Shown here: in pieces, positions 1 through 8,624 of the stretch | Position numbering within the stretch: position 1 is the stretch's first letter | Layout: every line of letters starts with the position of its first letter | Source: Cytophagales bacterium | Lineage (GTDB): Bacteria > Bacteroidota > Bacteroidia > Cytophagales > Cyclobacteriaceae | Reading direction: 5' to 3' | DNA length: 26,518 bases | NCBI GenBank assembly: GCA_029262955.1 | Contig: JAJCYL010000196.1 | Coordinates: forward strand, 1 to 26,518 | The notes under the pieces: model-generated | Told to the model about the DNA's origin: nothing | Databases searched by the model: none | What the model saw: only the letters and a program-made list of their open reading frames with translations | Program-made: the position numbers and the translations under genes

Positions 1-41
1 TCCAGGGATGGGATCTTATCATAGATCCTCTCTGACATTAA

Positions 42-482
42 TTATTGTACGGTAACCTTAATACTGGCTGCCATTGATTCACCATAAGATCTATGAACAC
101 CATCTGCAAACTGCAATGAAATAGTATAATCTCCAGGCTCCAGGGTTAGCTCCGTGTCAGTTTGGCCTTTGCCATAATGTATTGTGGTATCGCTAGGAGG
201 AATAATCTCACCTTCGGGCCACATTGCTTGATTGATCAATATATGATGATGTCCAAAGCCTTCCTTCACTTCTCCAGCGGGCTCGACAGTCATTCCTTCG
301 ATCCCCATAACCACTTTAAATGTCGTGCCTACTGTAGCACCATCAGCCGGGCTTTTAAAGAATGCCGACTTTTTAATTTCCGTTACAACTGGCTCTGAGC
401 TATCCTCTTCCTTCTCTTTTTTCTGTGGTCCACAGGCATATAAGAGTGTCAAACACACTACAACAATGCTAACTTTTTTCAT
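42..482 (-). CDS. DUF4399 domain lipoprotein
   Basis: This 146-residue protein starts with a short hydrophobic signal ending in LLYAC, so Cys17 is the likely lipidation site and the protein should sit in the outer envelope. After a charged, low-complexity linker (about residues 20-36) comes a single beta-rich domain. It has the features I associate with DUF4399: a PADGATV segment, a GHHHILIN segment around residue 77, and a closing HRSYGESMAASIKVTV stretch. The family has no established enzymatic role; the histidine run could bind a metal, but that is inference. The gene lies 64 bases downstream of recO on the same strand and has its own good promoter match (506-538), so it is probably transcribed alone. 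The ATG at 482 is the only sensible start because the signal peptide begins there. Confidence 0.8.
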   Translation of the reverse strand: MKKVSIVVVCLTLLYACGPQKKEKEEDSSEPVVTEIKKSAFFKSPADGATVGTTFKVVMGIEGMTVEPAGEVKEGFGHHHILINQAMWPEGEIIPPSDTTIHYGKGQTDTELTLEPGDYTISLQFADGVHRSYGESMAASIKVTVQ

Positions 483-505
483 TTTTAATTATTTAAGGTT
501 CAAAT

Positions 506-538
506 CAAAAATAAAATTAGTTCAGGCTGCCGTCAAAA
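506..538 (-). promoter_or_regulatory. Bacteroidota-type promoter for the DUF4399 lipoprotein gene
   Basis: On the minus strand, TTTTG (534-538) is followed after 20 bases by TATTTTTG (506-513). This matches the known Bacteroidota sigma-factor pattern TTTG / TAnnTTTG. The start codon lies about 24 bases further on. The match is read directly; activity is inferred. Confidence 0.6.
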
Positions 539-546
539 GAAAACCT

Positions 547-1227
547 TTATGAGAATAGTTGTTTCAAAACTTGAAGAGACTTCATTTTCCTAAAGTCTTC
601 AAGATGACCATCGTAATAGTTCATTAAACAATTCAATGCTTGCCTTCTTAAGTCTATGGTGGTTGCTGGTATCTGTTTATTCTCTAAAAGTGCATCTATG
701 TATTGAACAAGAGCTATTTCCCTCAAGGGGCTATTATAGCCGTAAGCATTAACTAAGCCAATACCAGATTCAATTTCGAATCCTGCAAATTTTGCAAGTT
801 GAATAGAAAAATAAAGTGGAAAATGTTCTACCTCATCTTCAGCCAAATCAAGCCTAATGAGCTGATCTCTAATAAAATGAAATTTATTTTTGTCTTCCAG
901 TCCTTCATCCTTTATAATTTTTGATATAAGTTCGACCCAAAATATAATGACCGCTGATTTCTTCATATCAAAAGGAATCTTAACAAAAGGATGTTCACAC
1001 CGGCACTCCGAAATCCTCTGTATCGCCTTTTGCTCGTTCTTATAGACAACCAAATCCAACAATGTTAAGGGTTGGTAGAGTGCCATTCTTCCTTTGCTTT
1101 TACTGCTTCGCACCCCATTAACTATATAGGTTTGGAGGCCAAACACCTCAGTAAAGATTTTGACAATAATTGATGTCTCTCGAAACTTCAAGTGACTTAA
1201 CACAATACCACGTGTTTTGAAGAGCAT
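547..1227 (-). CDS. recO: DNA repair protein RecO
   Basis: The 226-residue product begins MLFKTRGIVLSHLKFRETS, the characteristic start of RecO: an N-terminal OB fold (about residues 1-80) followed by an alpha-helical domain. RecO binds single-stranded DNA and works with RecR to load RecA at gaps in the RecFOR pathway, in the cytoplasm. The segment VNGVRSSKSKGRMALYQPL (residues 37-55) is the conserved basic strand region. Cys75 and Cys77 with His79 (ECRCEH) sit between the two domains; I do not see a full four-cysteine zinc module. Length fits the family. It follows porZ by 33 bases on the same strand, an order I regard as common in this phylum, so the two are probably cotranscribed. Confidence 0.93.
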   Translation of the reverse strand: MLFKTRGIVLSHLKFRETSIIVKIFTEVFGLQTYIVNGVRSSKSKGRMALYQPLTLLDLVVYKNEQKAIQRISECRCEHPFVKIPFDMKKSAVIIFWVELISKIIKDEGLEDKNKFHFIRDQLIRLDLAEDEVEHFPLYFSIQLAKFAGFEIESGIGLVNAYGYNSPLREIALVQYIDALLENKQIPATTIDLRRQALNCLMNYYDGHLEDFRKMKSLQVLKQLFS

Positions 1228-1260
1228 TCTATTATTTAATAGCTATTTACTTTTAATACC

Positions 1261-3495
1261 TTATCTGACAATGGCAATTTTCCCTACAAATGTTTCGTCT
1301 CCGTCTTGTGATGAACTAAAAACTAAATAAATTCCTGTTTCAGCCATTTTACCTCCAAAACTACGAGCATTCCACACGGCAGTACCCCCAGAAGCATTGA
1401 CTTCCCATATTAGTCTTCCACCAGCATCTGTTATTTTTACAATGGCATCCTCCGCTAATCCTGATATACCAATTTCGCCGCTAAACCCCGGCCTTACGGG
1501 ATTCGGAAAAATTTTGACGTTTCGATGCTTCTTCTCTCCCTGGGTAGAGGTTCCTCTAATTGAAACCAAACCTTTGGCAGTTGCCATAAAAACCTCACCT
1601 GTTAACGGATTTACCTCAATGTCAATAACCAAATTATCTGGCAATGGAGAGTTATCGAAGGTATAGTTTGCAATCAAATTTTCTCCAGATGGATCAAATA
1701 ACCAAATGCCATTCTTCGTTCCAATCCATTTTCTATTTCCTCCATCCACTGCCAAGGCAGTTATGAATTCTTCTTCCAACAAGAATCTGTTCTCAAAAAT
1801 GGGCTTTATCGCATCAAATCCACTATCCTGAAATAGGTCTCGGGATGTAGGGATAAAAGCTATCCCCTGGTTTGTACCTATCCACACCTGATCCTCACGA
1901 TCAAATATGACATCGGTTACATTGCGGCTGGGAAGATCTCCATTTGAAGGAGTCAATAGATTGATTAAACCTTCCTCCTCGTCATTAAATACTAATATTC
2001 CTCCACCTTCATCCGGATCAAGCCTCATCCAGACATCATCCAATTCATTTATAGAAAGTGAAATAGGAAATTGGGCGGCCTGGCTATTGAAGCTGAATGA
2101 GGTCCAATTTCCCTGGGGATCTCTTTTGTGTAGTGGCCTGGGGCTGTCATAATTAGCTACCCAAAGATTACCCTGACTGTCAAAACCAACTCCGCTCAAT
2201 AAGGTCTTTTCTCCATTGGATGAGACAAGAGGGCTTCCAGTGCTCGCCGAATTGGTCACCCGATTTCCTGAAACATCCAAAAGACCATCAGAAAATGACA
2301 CTATTTTAACACCATCACTTATACCTCCAGTCAAGTCCGAAAGACTACCAAAGGCCACCTCTTCTGTCGAAATTACTTCCCAGGCTCCGTTTGTAAACAC
2401 AGAATATTTCTCGATAGGGCTTGGGAAAACAATGTTGTCCTCAAATTTGCCGTGTATTGCATATACCTGATCTTCAAAAAAATAGATCTTGCTGATCTCA
2501 TTAGAGGCGGGGCCTGCAATCGCAATGCTTTGAAAAACTCCTGTTTTACTCTGAAAAAGTCCTTGATTCTGATCCGCAATCCAGATTGTACCATCTTCAT
2601 CATTCAATACATCTCCAGGGTGCTGGCTATTGGAGTAATTAATTTCCGTTGACTCCTGATTATTCAAATCATAAGAGATAAGTTTTTCCTCCAATGAAAT
2701 GAAAACCTTCTTGTCATGAGTATTTAACGCGATTATAGGTTGATCAATATTAGGTATCTCTTGCCATTTATTATTTGTCAGGATAAAAATGCCCTCAGTC
2801 CCTGCCCCTGCTAACAGTGACTGGTCTGTTACATTCACAAAGTCAACTGATTCAGTTAATACCGGCAATGAGATGATCCGTGTCCAATTTTGGAAATCCA
2901 GCAAATTATCAATCCCAGATACATTCCCCGCTATGAGCCCCAAATCCGTGGCTAGGTAAATTGAGTCACTAAGAAAGACACTCTCATAAACTGAAGATCT
3001 TTCTCCTGCTGGACCAAGATTGAGGTATGTTTCTCTAATTTCCAATCTTCCCAAATCCAGAACCACCATACCAAAATCGGTTGATAAATAAGCGAATTCA
3101 TTCAATACGGAAATGTGATTAATTCTTCGGGATCCGGTTAATTGGGCACTTATTATCTGGGTGAGATTAATAATTTCGTCGTCAGAGTAGAGGTCAATAT
3201 TTCCAGTCTCATAACCGATAACTAACCAAGACTTTTCTGTTGTCGTAGAAAAAGCTAATGATGAAATATTTATATCACTTAGCCCATCCGTTCGTGTAAT
3301 CCGATTAATACTATTATCCTCCTCATCGAAAAAAAACAGGCCATTATCGGTTGAACAATAAACCCGATTATCACCTCTAACAATCAGCCGAGTTTGCTGA
3401 TAATTAAAATGACTGCGCCATTCTCCGATTGGGATAAGCACTTGTGCTTCCAACTCTATGGTCAGAGCTAAAGTGAGAATGACAAAATATTTCAT
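1261..3495 (-). CDS. porZ: PorZ-like type IX secretion beta-propeller protein
   Basis: I start this gene at the ATG at 3495 and not at a TTG 24 bases upstream, because MKYFVILTLALTIELEAQ is then a clean signal peptide. The mature protein begins with GEWRSHFNYQQTRLI, the typical PorZ opening. Repeated two-component-regulator propeller units follow (DNGLFFFDEED, DQVWIGTNQGIAFIPT, NRKWIGTKNGIWLFDP), which would form two beta-propellers. The last roughly 85 residues contain FPNPVRPGFSGEIGI and end GIYLVFSSSQDGDETFVGKIAIVR, a type IX secretion C-terminal sorting domain. In Porphyromonas, PorZ is a surface component of the attachment complex that delivers anionic LPS to cargo; the same role here is inferred. 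It lies directly upstream of recO. A generic propeller sensor-like surface protein is the alternative. Confidence 0.82.
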   Translation of the reverse strand: MKYFVILTLALTIELEAQVLIPIGEWRSHFNYQQTRLIVRGDNRVYCSTDNGLFFFDEEDNSINRITRTDGLSDINISSLAFSTTTEKSWLVIGYETGNIDLYSDDEIINLTQIISAQLTGSRRINHISVLNEFAYLSTDFGMVVLDLGRLEIRETYLNLGPAGERSSVYESVFLSDSIYLATDLGLIAGNVSGIDNLLDFQNWTRIISLPVLTESVDFVNVTDQSLLAGAGTEGIFILTNNKWQEIPNIDQPIIALNTHDKKVFISLEEKLISYDLNNQESTEINYSNSQHPGDVLNDEDGTIWIADQNQGLFQSKTGVFQSIAIAGPASNEISKIYFFEDQVYAIHGKFEDNIVFPSPIEKYSVFTNGAWEVISTEEVAFGSLSDLTGGISDGVKIVSFSDGLLDVSGNRVTNSASTGSPLVSSNGEKTLLSGVGFDSQGNLWVANYDSPRPLHKRDPQGNWTSFSFNSQAAQFPISLSINELDDVWMRLDPDEGGGILVFNDEEEGLINLLTPSNGDLPSRNVTDVIFDREDQVWIGTNQGIAFIPTSRDLFQDSGFDAIKPIFENRFLLEEEFITALAVDGGNRKWIGTKNGIWLFDPSGENLIANYTFDNSPLPDNLVIDIEVNPLTGEVFMATAKGLVSIRGTSTQGEKKHRNVKIFPNPVRPGFSGEIGISGLAEDAIVKITDAGGRLIWEVNASGGTAVWNARSFGGKMAETGIYLVFSSSQDGDETFVGKIAIVR

Positions 3496-3618
3496 TTCAG
3501 GTATAATGCACCAAAACAACGGTGCGGTTCTATTGATATTTTGAATAAAAATGCAATCATTAAACTTTCCCTAAATAAAAAACTCTGCGTTAGTGCATAG
3601 CCTCAAAGGTATACTCAC

Positions 3619-3942
3619 TTAATCCGAATAGTTCATATGTGGAAATTTATTCTCGTCAGGTATAGCCACTGTGATATCCCCCTCAAGCTTAATTTGACAG
3701 GTGAGCCTCTCATTTATGGCCAACAAACCCTTTGCTCGGTATAGTTTTTCGGCATCTGTTAGACCACTCACGTTATCCATACCTTCCAAAACAATGGCTT
3801 TACATGTTGTACATTTTCCTTTACCCCCACAAGCATGCATCCAATCGATGTAATGCGCATGAATTCCTTTCAAAAGATTAGAATAATTAGGATCAATTTT
3901 TAACGTTTTGTTGAAGAGATTCGTTATGATAATCTGAGTCAT
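3619..3942 (-). CDS. [2Fe-2S] ferredoxin
   Basis: This 107-residue protein has Cys38, Cys44, Cys47 and Cys82 in the spacing C-x5-C-x2-C-x34-C. That is the adrenodoxin / ISC-type ferredoxin pattern and would hold one [2Fe-2S] cluster (MHACGGKGKCTTCKAIV, then RLTCQI). It is soluble, with no signal peptide, so it should be a cytoplasmic one-electron carrier. Its partner cannot be read from the context: porZ lies 123 bases downstream, and the 356-residue unknown gene diverges from it with only 45 bases between start codons. The ATG at 3942 is supported by the position of the first beta strand (TQIIITN). Confidence 0.9.
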   Translation of the reverse strand: MTQIIITNLFNKTLKIDPNYSNLLKGIHAHYIDWMHACGGKGKCTTCKAIVLEGMDNVSGLTDAEKLYRAKGLLAINERLTCQIKLEGDITVAIPDENKFPHMNYSD

Positions 3943-3949
3943 AATTTAA

Positions 3950-3957
3950 TACCTTTG
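3950..3957 (+). promoter_or_regulatory. -7 promoter element upstream of the 356-residue gene
   Basis: TACCTTTG matches the TAnnTTTG consensus and lies 30 bases before the start codon at 3988. No TTG is found at the expected -33 distance, so support is partial. Confidence 0.35.
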
Positions 3958-3987
3958 CAATAGACGTAATTTTCTGAAGATAATTAA

Positions 3988-5058
3988 ATGAGTGAAAGCA
4001 GACTAAATATAGAGGCTATCAAATCTTACAGTGAGATTGTTAGCCAACAAATTACAGATGATTTCTTTAAAACCAAGAAATCCATTTCTGGAAACGAAAT
4101 CGTGTCTCTAACTCAGGTTAAACAGATCAACTATTTCATTCTTAAGAATCTTTTTACAAAATGGCAATCGGAGGTGACCCGATTGGAAAGCCCATTTTTT
4201 GACTATAAAAATGATGAGGTACGTAAATCAATGAAACAATTGATGAATGTCCTTTCGAAAAATATAGTCATTGAAGAAAGTAACTTTAAGTCTATATTAT
4301 CCGAATCCATTTCAGAGACATTATTCATCATTTTGTCGCCGTATGACTATTACCATAAGAACATAGAGGAGAGCCCGTCACTAACAATAAAATATCTAAG
4401 GTCTCAGGCCAAATACATCTGCATAAATAAGCATCTCTACATGCTGCTTCTCGAGGCCTTGGAGAACGAAGGAGATGATAGTGTATTAGACAATCAACTG
4501 GTTAATGATAAGCTGGATGCCATTTTCAAAAGTACGGCAGAAGGTCCCGAAGACATTGATGGTTATTTGACCGAATTTTCTAAAATTCAACCTCTTGAAG
4601 CGGCCGATTTTTTTGTCGACGACATCACTCTAACTCCAACTGAAGAAGCCAAAATTGATGAAATCCAAAATAATCTTTTCCAGGATTTCGAAGAAATGGA
4701 TGAACTGGCCATAGAGAAATCTCGCCAACAGTTGAATGATCGGTTTGCCAATGAGCAAAAGACACTCAATGAAAAATTAGCTACTGAAACAGTAGACATA
4801 GCCACGGCTCATCTTGAAAAGAAAGTTGATAGCATCCATAAAAGTATTTCGGTCAATCAAAGATATCTCTTTGTTAAAGAGCTCTTTGATGGCAAATCAG
4901 ATGTATTCGATAACGCGATAATTGAAGTCAATGATTGTGAAACGTTTGAAGACGCCGTCGGACTTTTAGTGCAAAACTATGCCCGTGTTTATCATTGGAA
5001 TATGCAGTCTTCCGAAATAAAAGATCTGCTGAAGATTATCATCAAAAAATTCAAATAG
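3988..5058 (+). CDS. conserved protein of unknown function with coiled coil
   Basis: I do not recognise a named family for this 356-residue protein. It has no signal peptide or membrane segment and is acidic and mostly helical. Residues about 1-160 form a helical N-terminal part (NYFILKNLFTKWQSEV; LFIILSPYDYYHKN near residue 112). The middle (about 165-215) is acidic and linker-like. A charged region around 220-285 (EEMDELAIEKSRQQL, EQKTLNEKLATET) looks like a coiled coil. A compact C-terminal domain begins with SVNQRYLFVKELFDGKSDVF and continues FEDAVGLLVQNYARVYHWNM. That last block looks like a well-conserved module to me from Bacteroidota proteins, but I cannot attach a function. Its stop is one base from the end of rodA on the opposite strand. 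Confidence 0.8.
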   Translation: MSESRLNIEAIKSYSEIVSQQITDDFFKTKKSISGNEIVSLTQVKQINYFILKNLFTKWQSEVTRLESPFFDYKNDEVRKSMKQLMNVLSKNIVIEESNFKSILSESISETLFIILSPYDYYHKNIEESPSLTIKYLRSQAKYICINKHLYMLLLEALENEGDDSVLDNQLVNDKLDAIFKSTAEGPEDIDGYLTEFSKIQPLEAADFFVDDITLTPTEEAKIDEIQNNLFQDFEEMDELAIEKSRQQLNDRFANEQKTLNEKLATETVDIATAHLEKKVDSIHKSISVNQRYLFVKELFDGKSDVFDNAIIEVNDCETFEDAVGLLVQNYARVYHWNMQSSEIKDLLKIIIKKFK

Positions 5059-5059
5059 C

Positions 5060-6328
5060 CTATCCTCTTTGAAGTACCTGCATTCTATGTGAATCCAATT
5101 TTAGCAGGATGAACAATAGAATGGTGAAGGACCATAGTGATGAGCCCCCATAACTAATAAATGGAAGGGGAATTCCGATAGTTGGAAACAGCCCGATGGT
5201 CATCCCGATATTGGTAACAAAATGGAAAAAGATAATCCCAGCCACCCCATAACCGTATGCCCTGGCGAATGTGGACTTTTGTCGCTCAGCGATTGCAATA
5301 ACTCTTAAGATTAAAAAAGTAAATAGGGCCAGAAGCACAGAGCTTCCAATCCAGCCGTGCTCTTCTCCTATTGTACAAAAGATAAAGTCAGTACTTTGTG
5401 CGGGAACAAAGTCAAACTTGGTTTGAGTACCTTGTAAAAATCCCTTGCCCCAAAATCCTCCGGAACCAATGGCAATCTTGGATTGGGTAGCATTCCATCC
5501 AATTCCCAATGGGTCAATATTGGGATTAACCATCACCATAATCCTATTCAACTGATGAGGTTTTAATACTTCAGTCATCACGAAGTCCACACTTCTGACA
5601 GTCCCGGTAATTATTATTGCGGATACAATAACAACTGCAGTTCTTTTATTATTTCTGGGATTGAGAGCAATTATGAGTAATGTGATGACCACTATAGTGA
5701 TCATAATAAGTGTTTGACTCACCAGAAGTGTGAGAACCAGAATGGCTATTAGTGTCAAACCGATAATGACGTACAAAGAAGAAATCCCCTCCCGATAAAG
5801 CACAATGATTAAGGCTCCAAAAACCATTGCTGTACCCACATCGCCCTGCATCATGGTCAGAAAAAATGGTGCTAATACAATCCCAAAGGCAAGCATTTGG
5901 TCTTTGAGCTTATCCAATCGTTTATGGCCATCACCGAGAAATTTGGCCAAGGCAAGTACTGTGGCAAATTTTGTAAACTCCGAGGGCTGAAAGCCCAATC
6001 CCGCAATTTGGAACCATGACTTCGATCCGGCAACTTCTTTACCAAATAGAAGCACGATGACTAAGAGGGCTATGAAAAAGAAGTAGATAACATAAGCGAA
6101 AGAATCATAGAACTTAAAATCCAGTGTAAGTACACCGACAATGATTAAAAGTGCGGCCCCAATGAATACAAGTTGCTTCCCCGAATCTGTTCCCAGGTCA
6201 AATAGGCTATGTCGTACAGTATCATCAAAAACTGCGGCATAGATATTCAACCATCCCATTATAACCAGGATAAGATAGACCATAACTGTAGTCCAATCTA
6301 TTTCGCCTTCTTGTCGATTTAGCCTCAA
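5060..6328 (-). CDS. rodA: rod shape-determining peptidoglycan glycosyltransferase RodA
   Basis: This 422-residue polytopic inner-membrane protein (about ten hydrophobic segments) is a SEDS-family glycosyltransferase that polymerises lipid II into glycan strands during elongation, paired with PBP2. Visible motifs are AGLGFQPSEFTK (about 109-120), NPNIDPLGIGWNATQSKIAIGSGG (268-291) with the catalytic Asp equivalent at residue 272, QSTDFIFCTIGEEHGWIGS, and the terminal PLPFISYGGSS. The start is a TTG at 6328 that overlaps the mrdA stop as TTGA. The first ATG inside would remove 15 residues including the conserved IDW start, so I keep the TTG. It is the last gene of the rod operon and sits immediately downstream of its transpeptidase partner. 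Confidence 0.95.
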   Translation of the reverse strand: MRLNRQEGEIDWTTVMVYLILVIMGWLNIYAAVFDDTVRHSLFDLGTDSGKQLVFIGAALLIIVGVLTLDFKFYDSFAYVIYFFFIALLVIVLLFGKEVAGSKSWFQIAGLGFQPSEFTKFATVLALAKFLGDGHKRLDKLKDQMLAFGIVLAPFFLTMMQGDVGTAMVFGALIIVLYREGISSLYVIIGLTLIAILVLTLLVSQTLIMITIVVITLLIIALNPRNNKRTAVVIVSAIIITGTVRSVDFVMTEVLKPHQLNRIMVMVNPNIDPLGIGWNATQSKIAIGSGGFWGKGFLQGTQTKFDFVPAQSTDFIFCTIGEEHGWIGSSVLLALFTFLILRVIAIAERQKSTFARAYGYGVAGIIFFHFVTNIGMTIGLFPTIGIPLPFISYGGSSLWSFTILLFILLKLDSHRMQVLQRG

Positions 6329-8112
6329 TCCAGAAATTCTCCTTTCAATACATAATCCTCAAGCCACTTGCGTGAAATTTCTCCTTTCAAATAATCTTCT
6401 ATTAATAGACTCGCAATGGAAGCAGCAGCTCTTCCTCCCCAGCCAGAATTTTCAACAAATACAGATATGGCAATTTTTGGATCATCTTTGGGAGCGAATG
6501 CCATAAATACGGAATGATCTTCCCCATGAGGATTTTCCACCGTACCAGTCTTTCCACAGATTGCGATGTCTTTTATAATTGCTCGACCAGCTGTTCCAGA
6601 AAGGGCCTCCTCCATTGCATCAATGACAATATCATAATACTCTTCCTTGATACCTGTTACTTTGGGTTCTAAATATGTACTTGCAAGGTCATGGTTTTTA
6701 ATCATATGGGGTGGATAATAGAAGCCTCGATTACCCACGATTGCAGCCAAATTAGCCATTTGAATAGGATTCAGTAATATTTCTCCCTGCCCAATACTGA
6801 GTGAATAAATGTTTGAAAACCCCCACCTATTATTACCATATAAACGATTGTAGTAATCTGAGCCAGGAACAAATCCTGGCTTCTCATTGGGAATATCAAT
6901 ACCTAAATGAATGCCTAACCCAAATTTATGCAGTTGTTCCTTCCATTTATCAACACCCAATCTGGCATCGGCATAAGGGTTTTCCGAAAGCTGCTGCCTT
7001 ATTATTCGACGAAATACCTGATAGAAGTAATTATTAGAGGAAAATTTAATGGCATTGTGCATGTCATAATAACCGGGTGGCGCATGATCACCAATAAGTT
7101 GGCCAGAGCAGTAAATCTCTTCATTGGGTTTTACAACTCCGTCCTGCATAGCAATTAAAGCCTGGACAGTTTTAAATATTGATCCTGGGGGGTACATTGC
7201 CATCAGGGGTCTATTGAACAGTGGCTTAAGTGAATCCTGTTGTAGCATTTTATAATTCTTACTGAAATTCTTTCCGGTAAGAATATCAGGGTCATAAGAT
7301 GGAGCAGAGACAAATGTCAATATTTCTCCAGTCGAAGGTTCGATAGCCACCACACTCCCAACCTTGCCCTCTATTAACTTTTCGGCATAATTTTGAAGCT
7401 GAAGATCAACGGTCAATACCAGGTCACGACCTGGTTGCGAGAGGGTATCATAGGCACCATCTTTAAAGCTGCCTTTTTCAATACCTCTTACATTAACCAT
7501 CTTGTAGCTTACCCCTCTCTGGCCACGTAGTTCATCTTCATAAGCTGCCTCCAGCCCACTAATTCCTACGAAGTCCCCTGATTTATAAAACCTTGTGGTA
7601 TCACTGTCTAATTGACGACGACTAATTTCGCCAATGTATCCCAAGGCAATGTCCAAACTATTGTACTGATAATTTCTGTCTGTTCTCGCCCTGATGTGAA
7701 ATCCGCGATATTCAACTAAACGATCTTGGATCAATGCGAATTGTTCATTGGTTAGTTGCTCTACAAATTTCGAAGGGAGAATTGATGAGTACTTATTTGC
7801 ATCGGCAATCCTTTCCTTGAATTCCTCCGGTGTAATGCCAACCAGATTGCAAAATGATAGGGTATCAGAAAGGCTTACTTCCTGAGGAACAATCATTAGA
7901 TCATAAATGGGTGAATTAAAAACCAGGAGCTCCCCATTTCTATCATAAAGGAGACCTCTATAGGGGTATTCGGTAACTTTTTGTACGATATTATTCTCAG
8001 CTGCTAACTTATAAGTGCTGTCAAGTATTTGAATTGAGAATAATCTAACAGCAAAAACAATAGTGACAATAACTATTGCTATTTGAATAAAAATCCGTCT
8101 TTCATCATTCAT
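6325..8112 (-). CDS. mrdA: penicillin-binding protein 2 (elongation transpeptidase)
   Basis: This is a 595-residue class B PBP that cross-links peptidoglycan in the periplasm for lateral wall growth. One N-terminal membrane anchor (about residues 9-29) is followed by the non-catalytic pedestal domain containing YRGLLYDRNGELL (51-63). The transpeptidase domain has all three active-site motifs: SIFK with the acylated Ser311 and Lys314, SSN at 358-360, and KTGT at 521-524. The C-terminus is a normal length. It overlaps mreD by ATGA at its start and rodA by TTGA at its end, which suggests translational coupling of transpeptidase and glycosyltransferase production. Identity as PBP2 and not FtsI rests on the mre/rodA setting and on the YPPGSIFK and WGGRAAA segments. 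Confidence 0.96.
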   Translation of the reverse strand: MNDERRIFIQIAIVIVTIVFAVRLFSIQILDSTYKLAAENNIVQKVTEYPYRGLLYDRNGELLVFNSPIYDLMIVPQEVSLSDTLSFCNLVGITPEEFKERIADANKYSSILPSKFVEQLTNEQFALIQDRLVEYRGFHIRARTDRNYQYNSLDIALGYIGEISRRQLDSDTTRFYKSGDFVGISGLEAAYEDELRGQRGVSYKMVNVRGIEKGSFKDGAYDTLSQPGRDLVLTVDLQLQNYAEKLIEGKVGSVVAIEPSTGEILTFVSAPSYDPDILTGKNFSKNYKMLQQDSLKPLFNRPLMAMYPPGSIFKTVQALIAMQDGVVKPNEEIYCSGQLIGDHAPPGYYDMHNAIKFSSNNYFYQVFRRIIRQQLSENPYADARLGVDKWKEQLHKFGLGIHLGIDIPNEKPGFVPGSDYYNRLYGNNRWGFSNIYSLSIGQGEILLNPIQMANLAAIVGNRGFYYPPHMIKNHDLASTYLEPKVTGIKEEYYDIVIDAMEEALSGTAGRAIIKDIAICGKTGTVENPHGEDHSVFMAFAPKDDPKIAISVFVENSGWGGRAAASIASLLIEDYLKGEISRKWLEDYVLKGEFLD

Positions 8113-8624
8113 ATTCTTCTACTTGGCTTTGTCAACAGATATTGTAGAATGAGGGCAACTACAAATGTAAAAATACTGCTGAATAACGCTTTACTAAAGG
8201 TGAAGAAGAACAGGTTCCAGCTGCCTGATTCAGTGAAAAAAACTACCAGGTGGTGAATTAAAATCATCGGAAAGCAAAAAACCACAAACCAGGTCAGCCC
8301 CATTCCCCTTACATTTAATGGTGTGCCCGACTCATAACTACCGCCAGTAGTCCTTTGAAAGTAATATGGCCTTAAGAACATGATCAAGACACAGGCAGAA
8401 GCTTGAATACCTTGGGTATTGTAGAATAGGTCCACTGTTAAGCCAACAAAGAACCCAGCGGCAATAAGGACTAAGTTTCCAATTTCAATGGGCAGCAATA
8501 AAAGCCCTATGACATAGATAAAATTGAAGGAAACGTCATAAAAAGCCAATTGTTTAAATATTAATACCTGAAGAAGCAAGTAAAAAATAAGGCGGGTAAT
8601 ATGACTTGATAAATTACGAATCAA
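8109..8624 (-). CDS. mreD: rod shape-determining protein MreD
   Basis: The 171-residue product is a small inner-membrane protein with about five hydrophobic segments (for example RLIFYLLLQVLIF, FIYVIGLLLLPIEIGNLVLI, IFTFVVALILQYLL). It occupies the mreD position between mreC and mrdA. MreD is a scaffold component of the elongasome that bridges MreC to PBP2 and RodA. The start is a TTG at 8624 overlapping the mreC stop as TTGA. No ATG lies close by that would keep the first membrane segment, and the segment IRNLSSHITRLIF matches the usual start of the family. Sequence conservation of MreD is always low, so synteny carries much of the call. Confidence 0.9.
   Translation of the reverse strand: MIRNLSSHITRLIFYLLLQVLIFKQLAFYDVSFNFIYVIGLLLLPIEIGNLVLIAAGFFVGLTVDLFYNTQGIQASACVLIMFLRPYYFQRTTGGSYESGTPLNVRGMGLTWFVVFCFPMILIHHLVVFFTESGSWNLFFFTFSKALFSSIFTFVVALILQYLLTKPSRRI

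Noticed and set aside
3508..3525. GCACC / GGTGC hairpin upstream of the porZ start
   Set aside because: Only five base pairs with an 8-base loop; expected by chance at this length and with no T-run or second copy.
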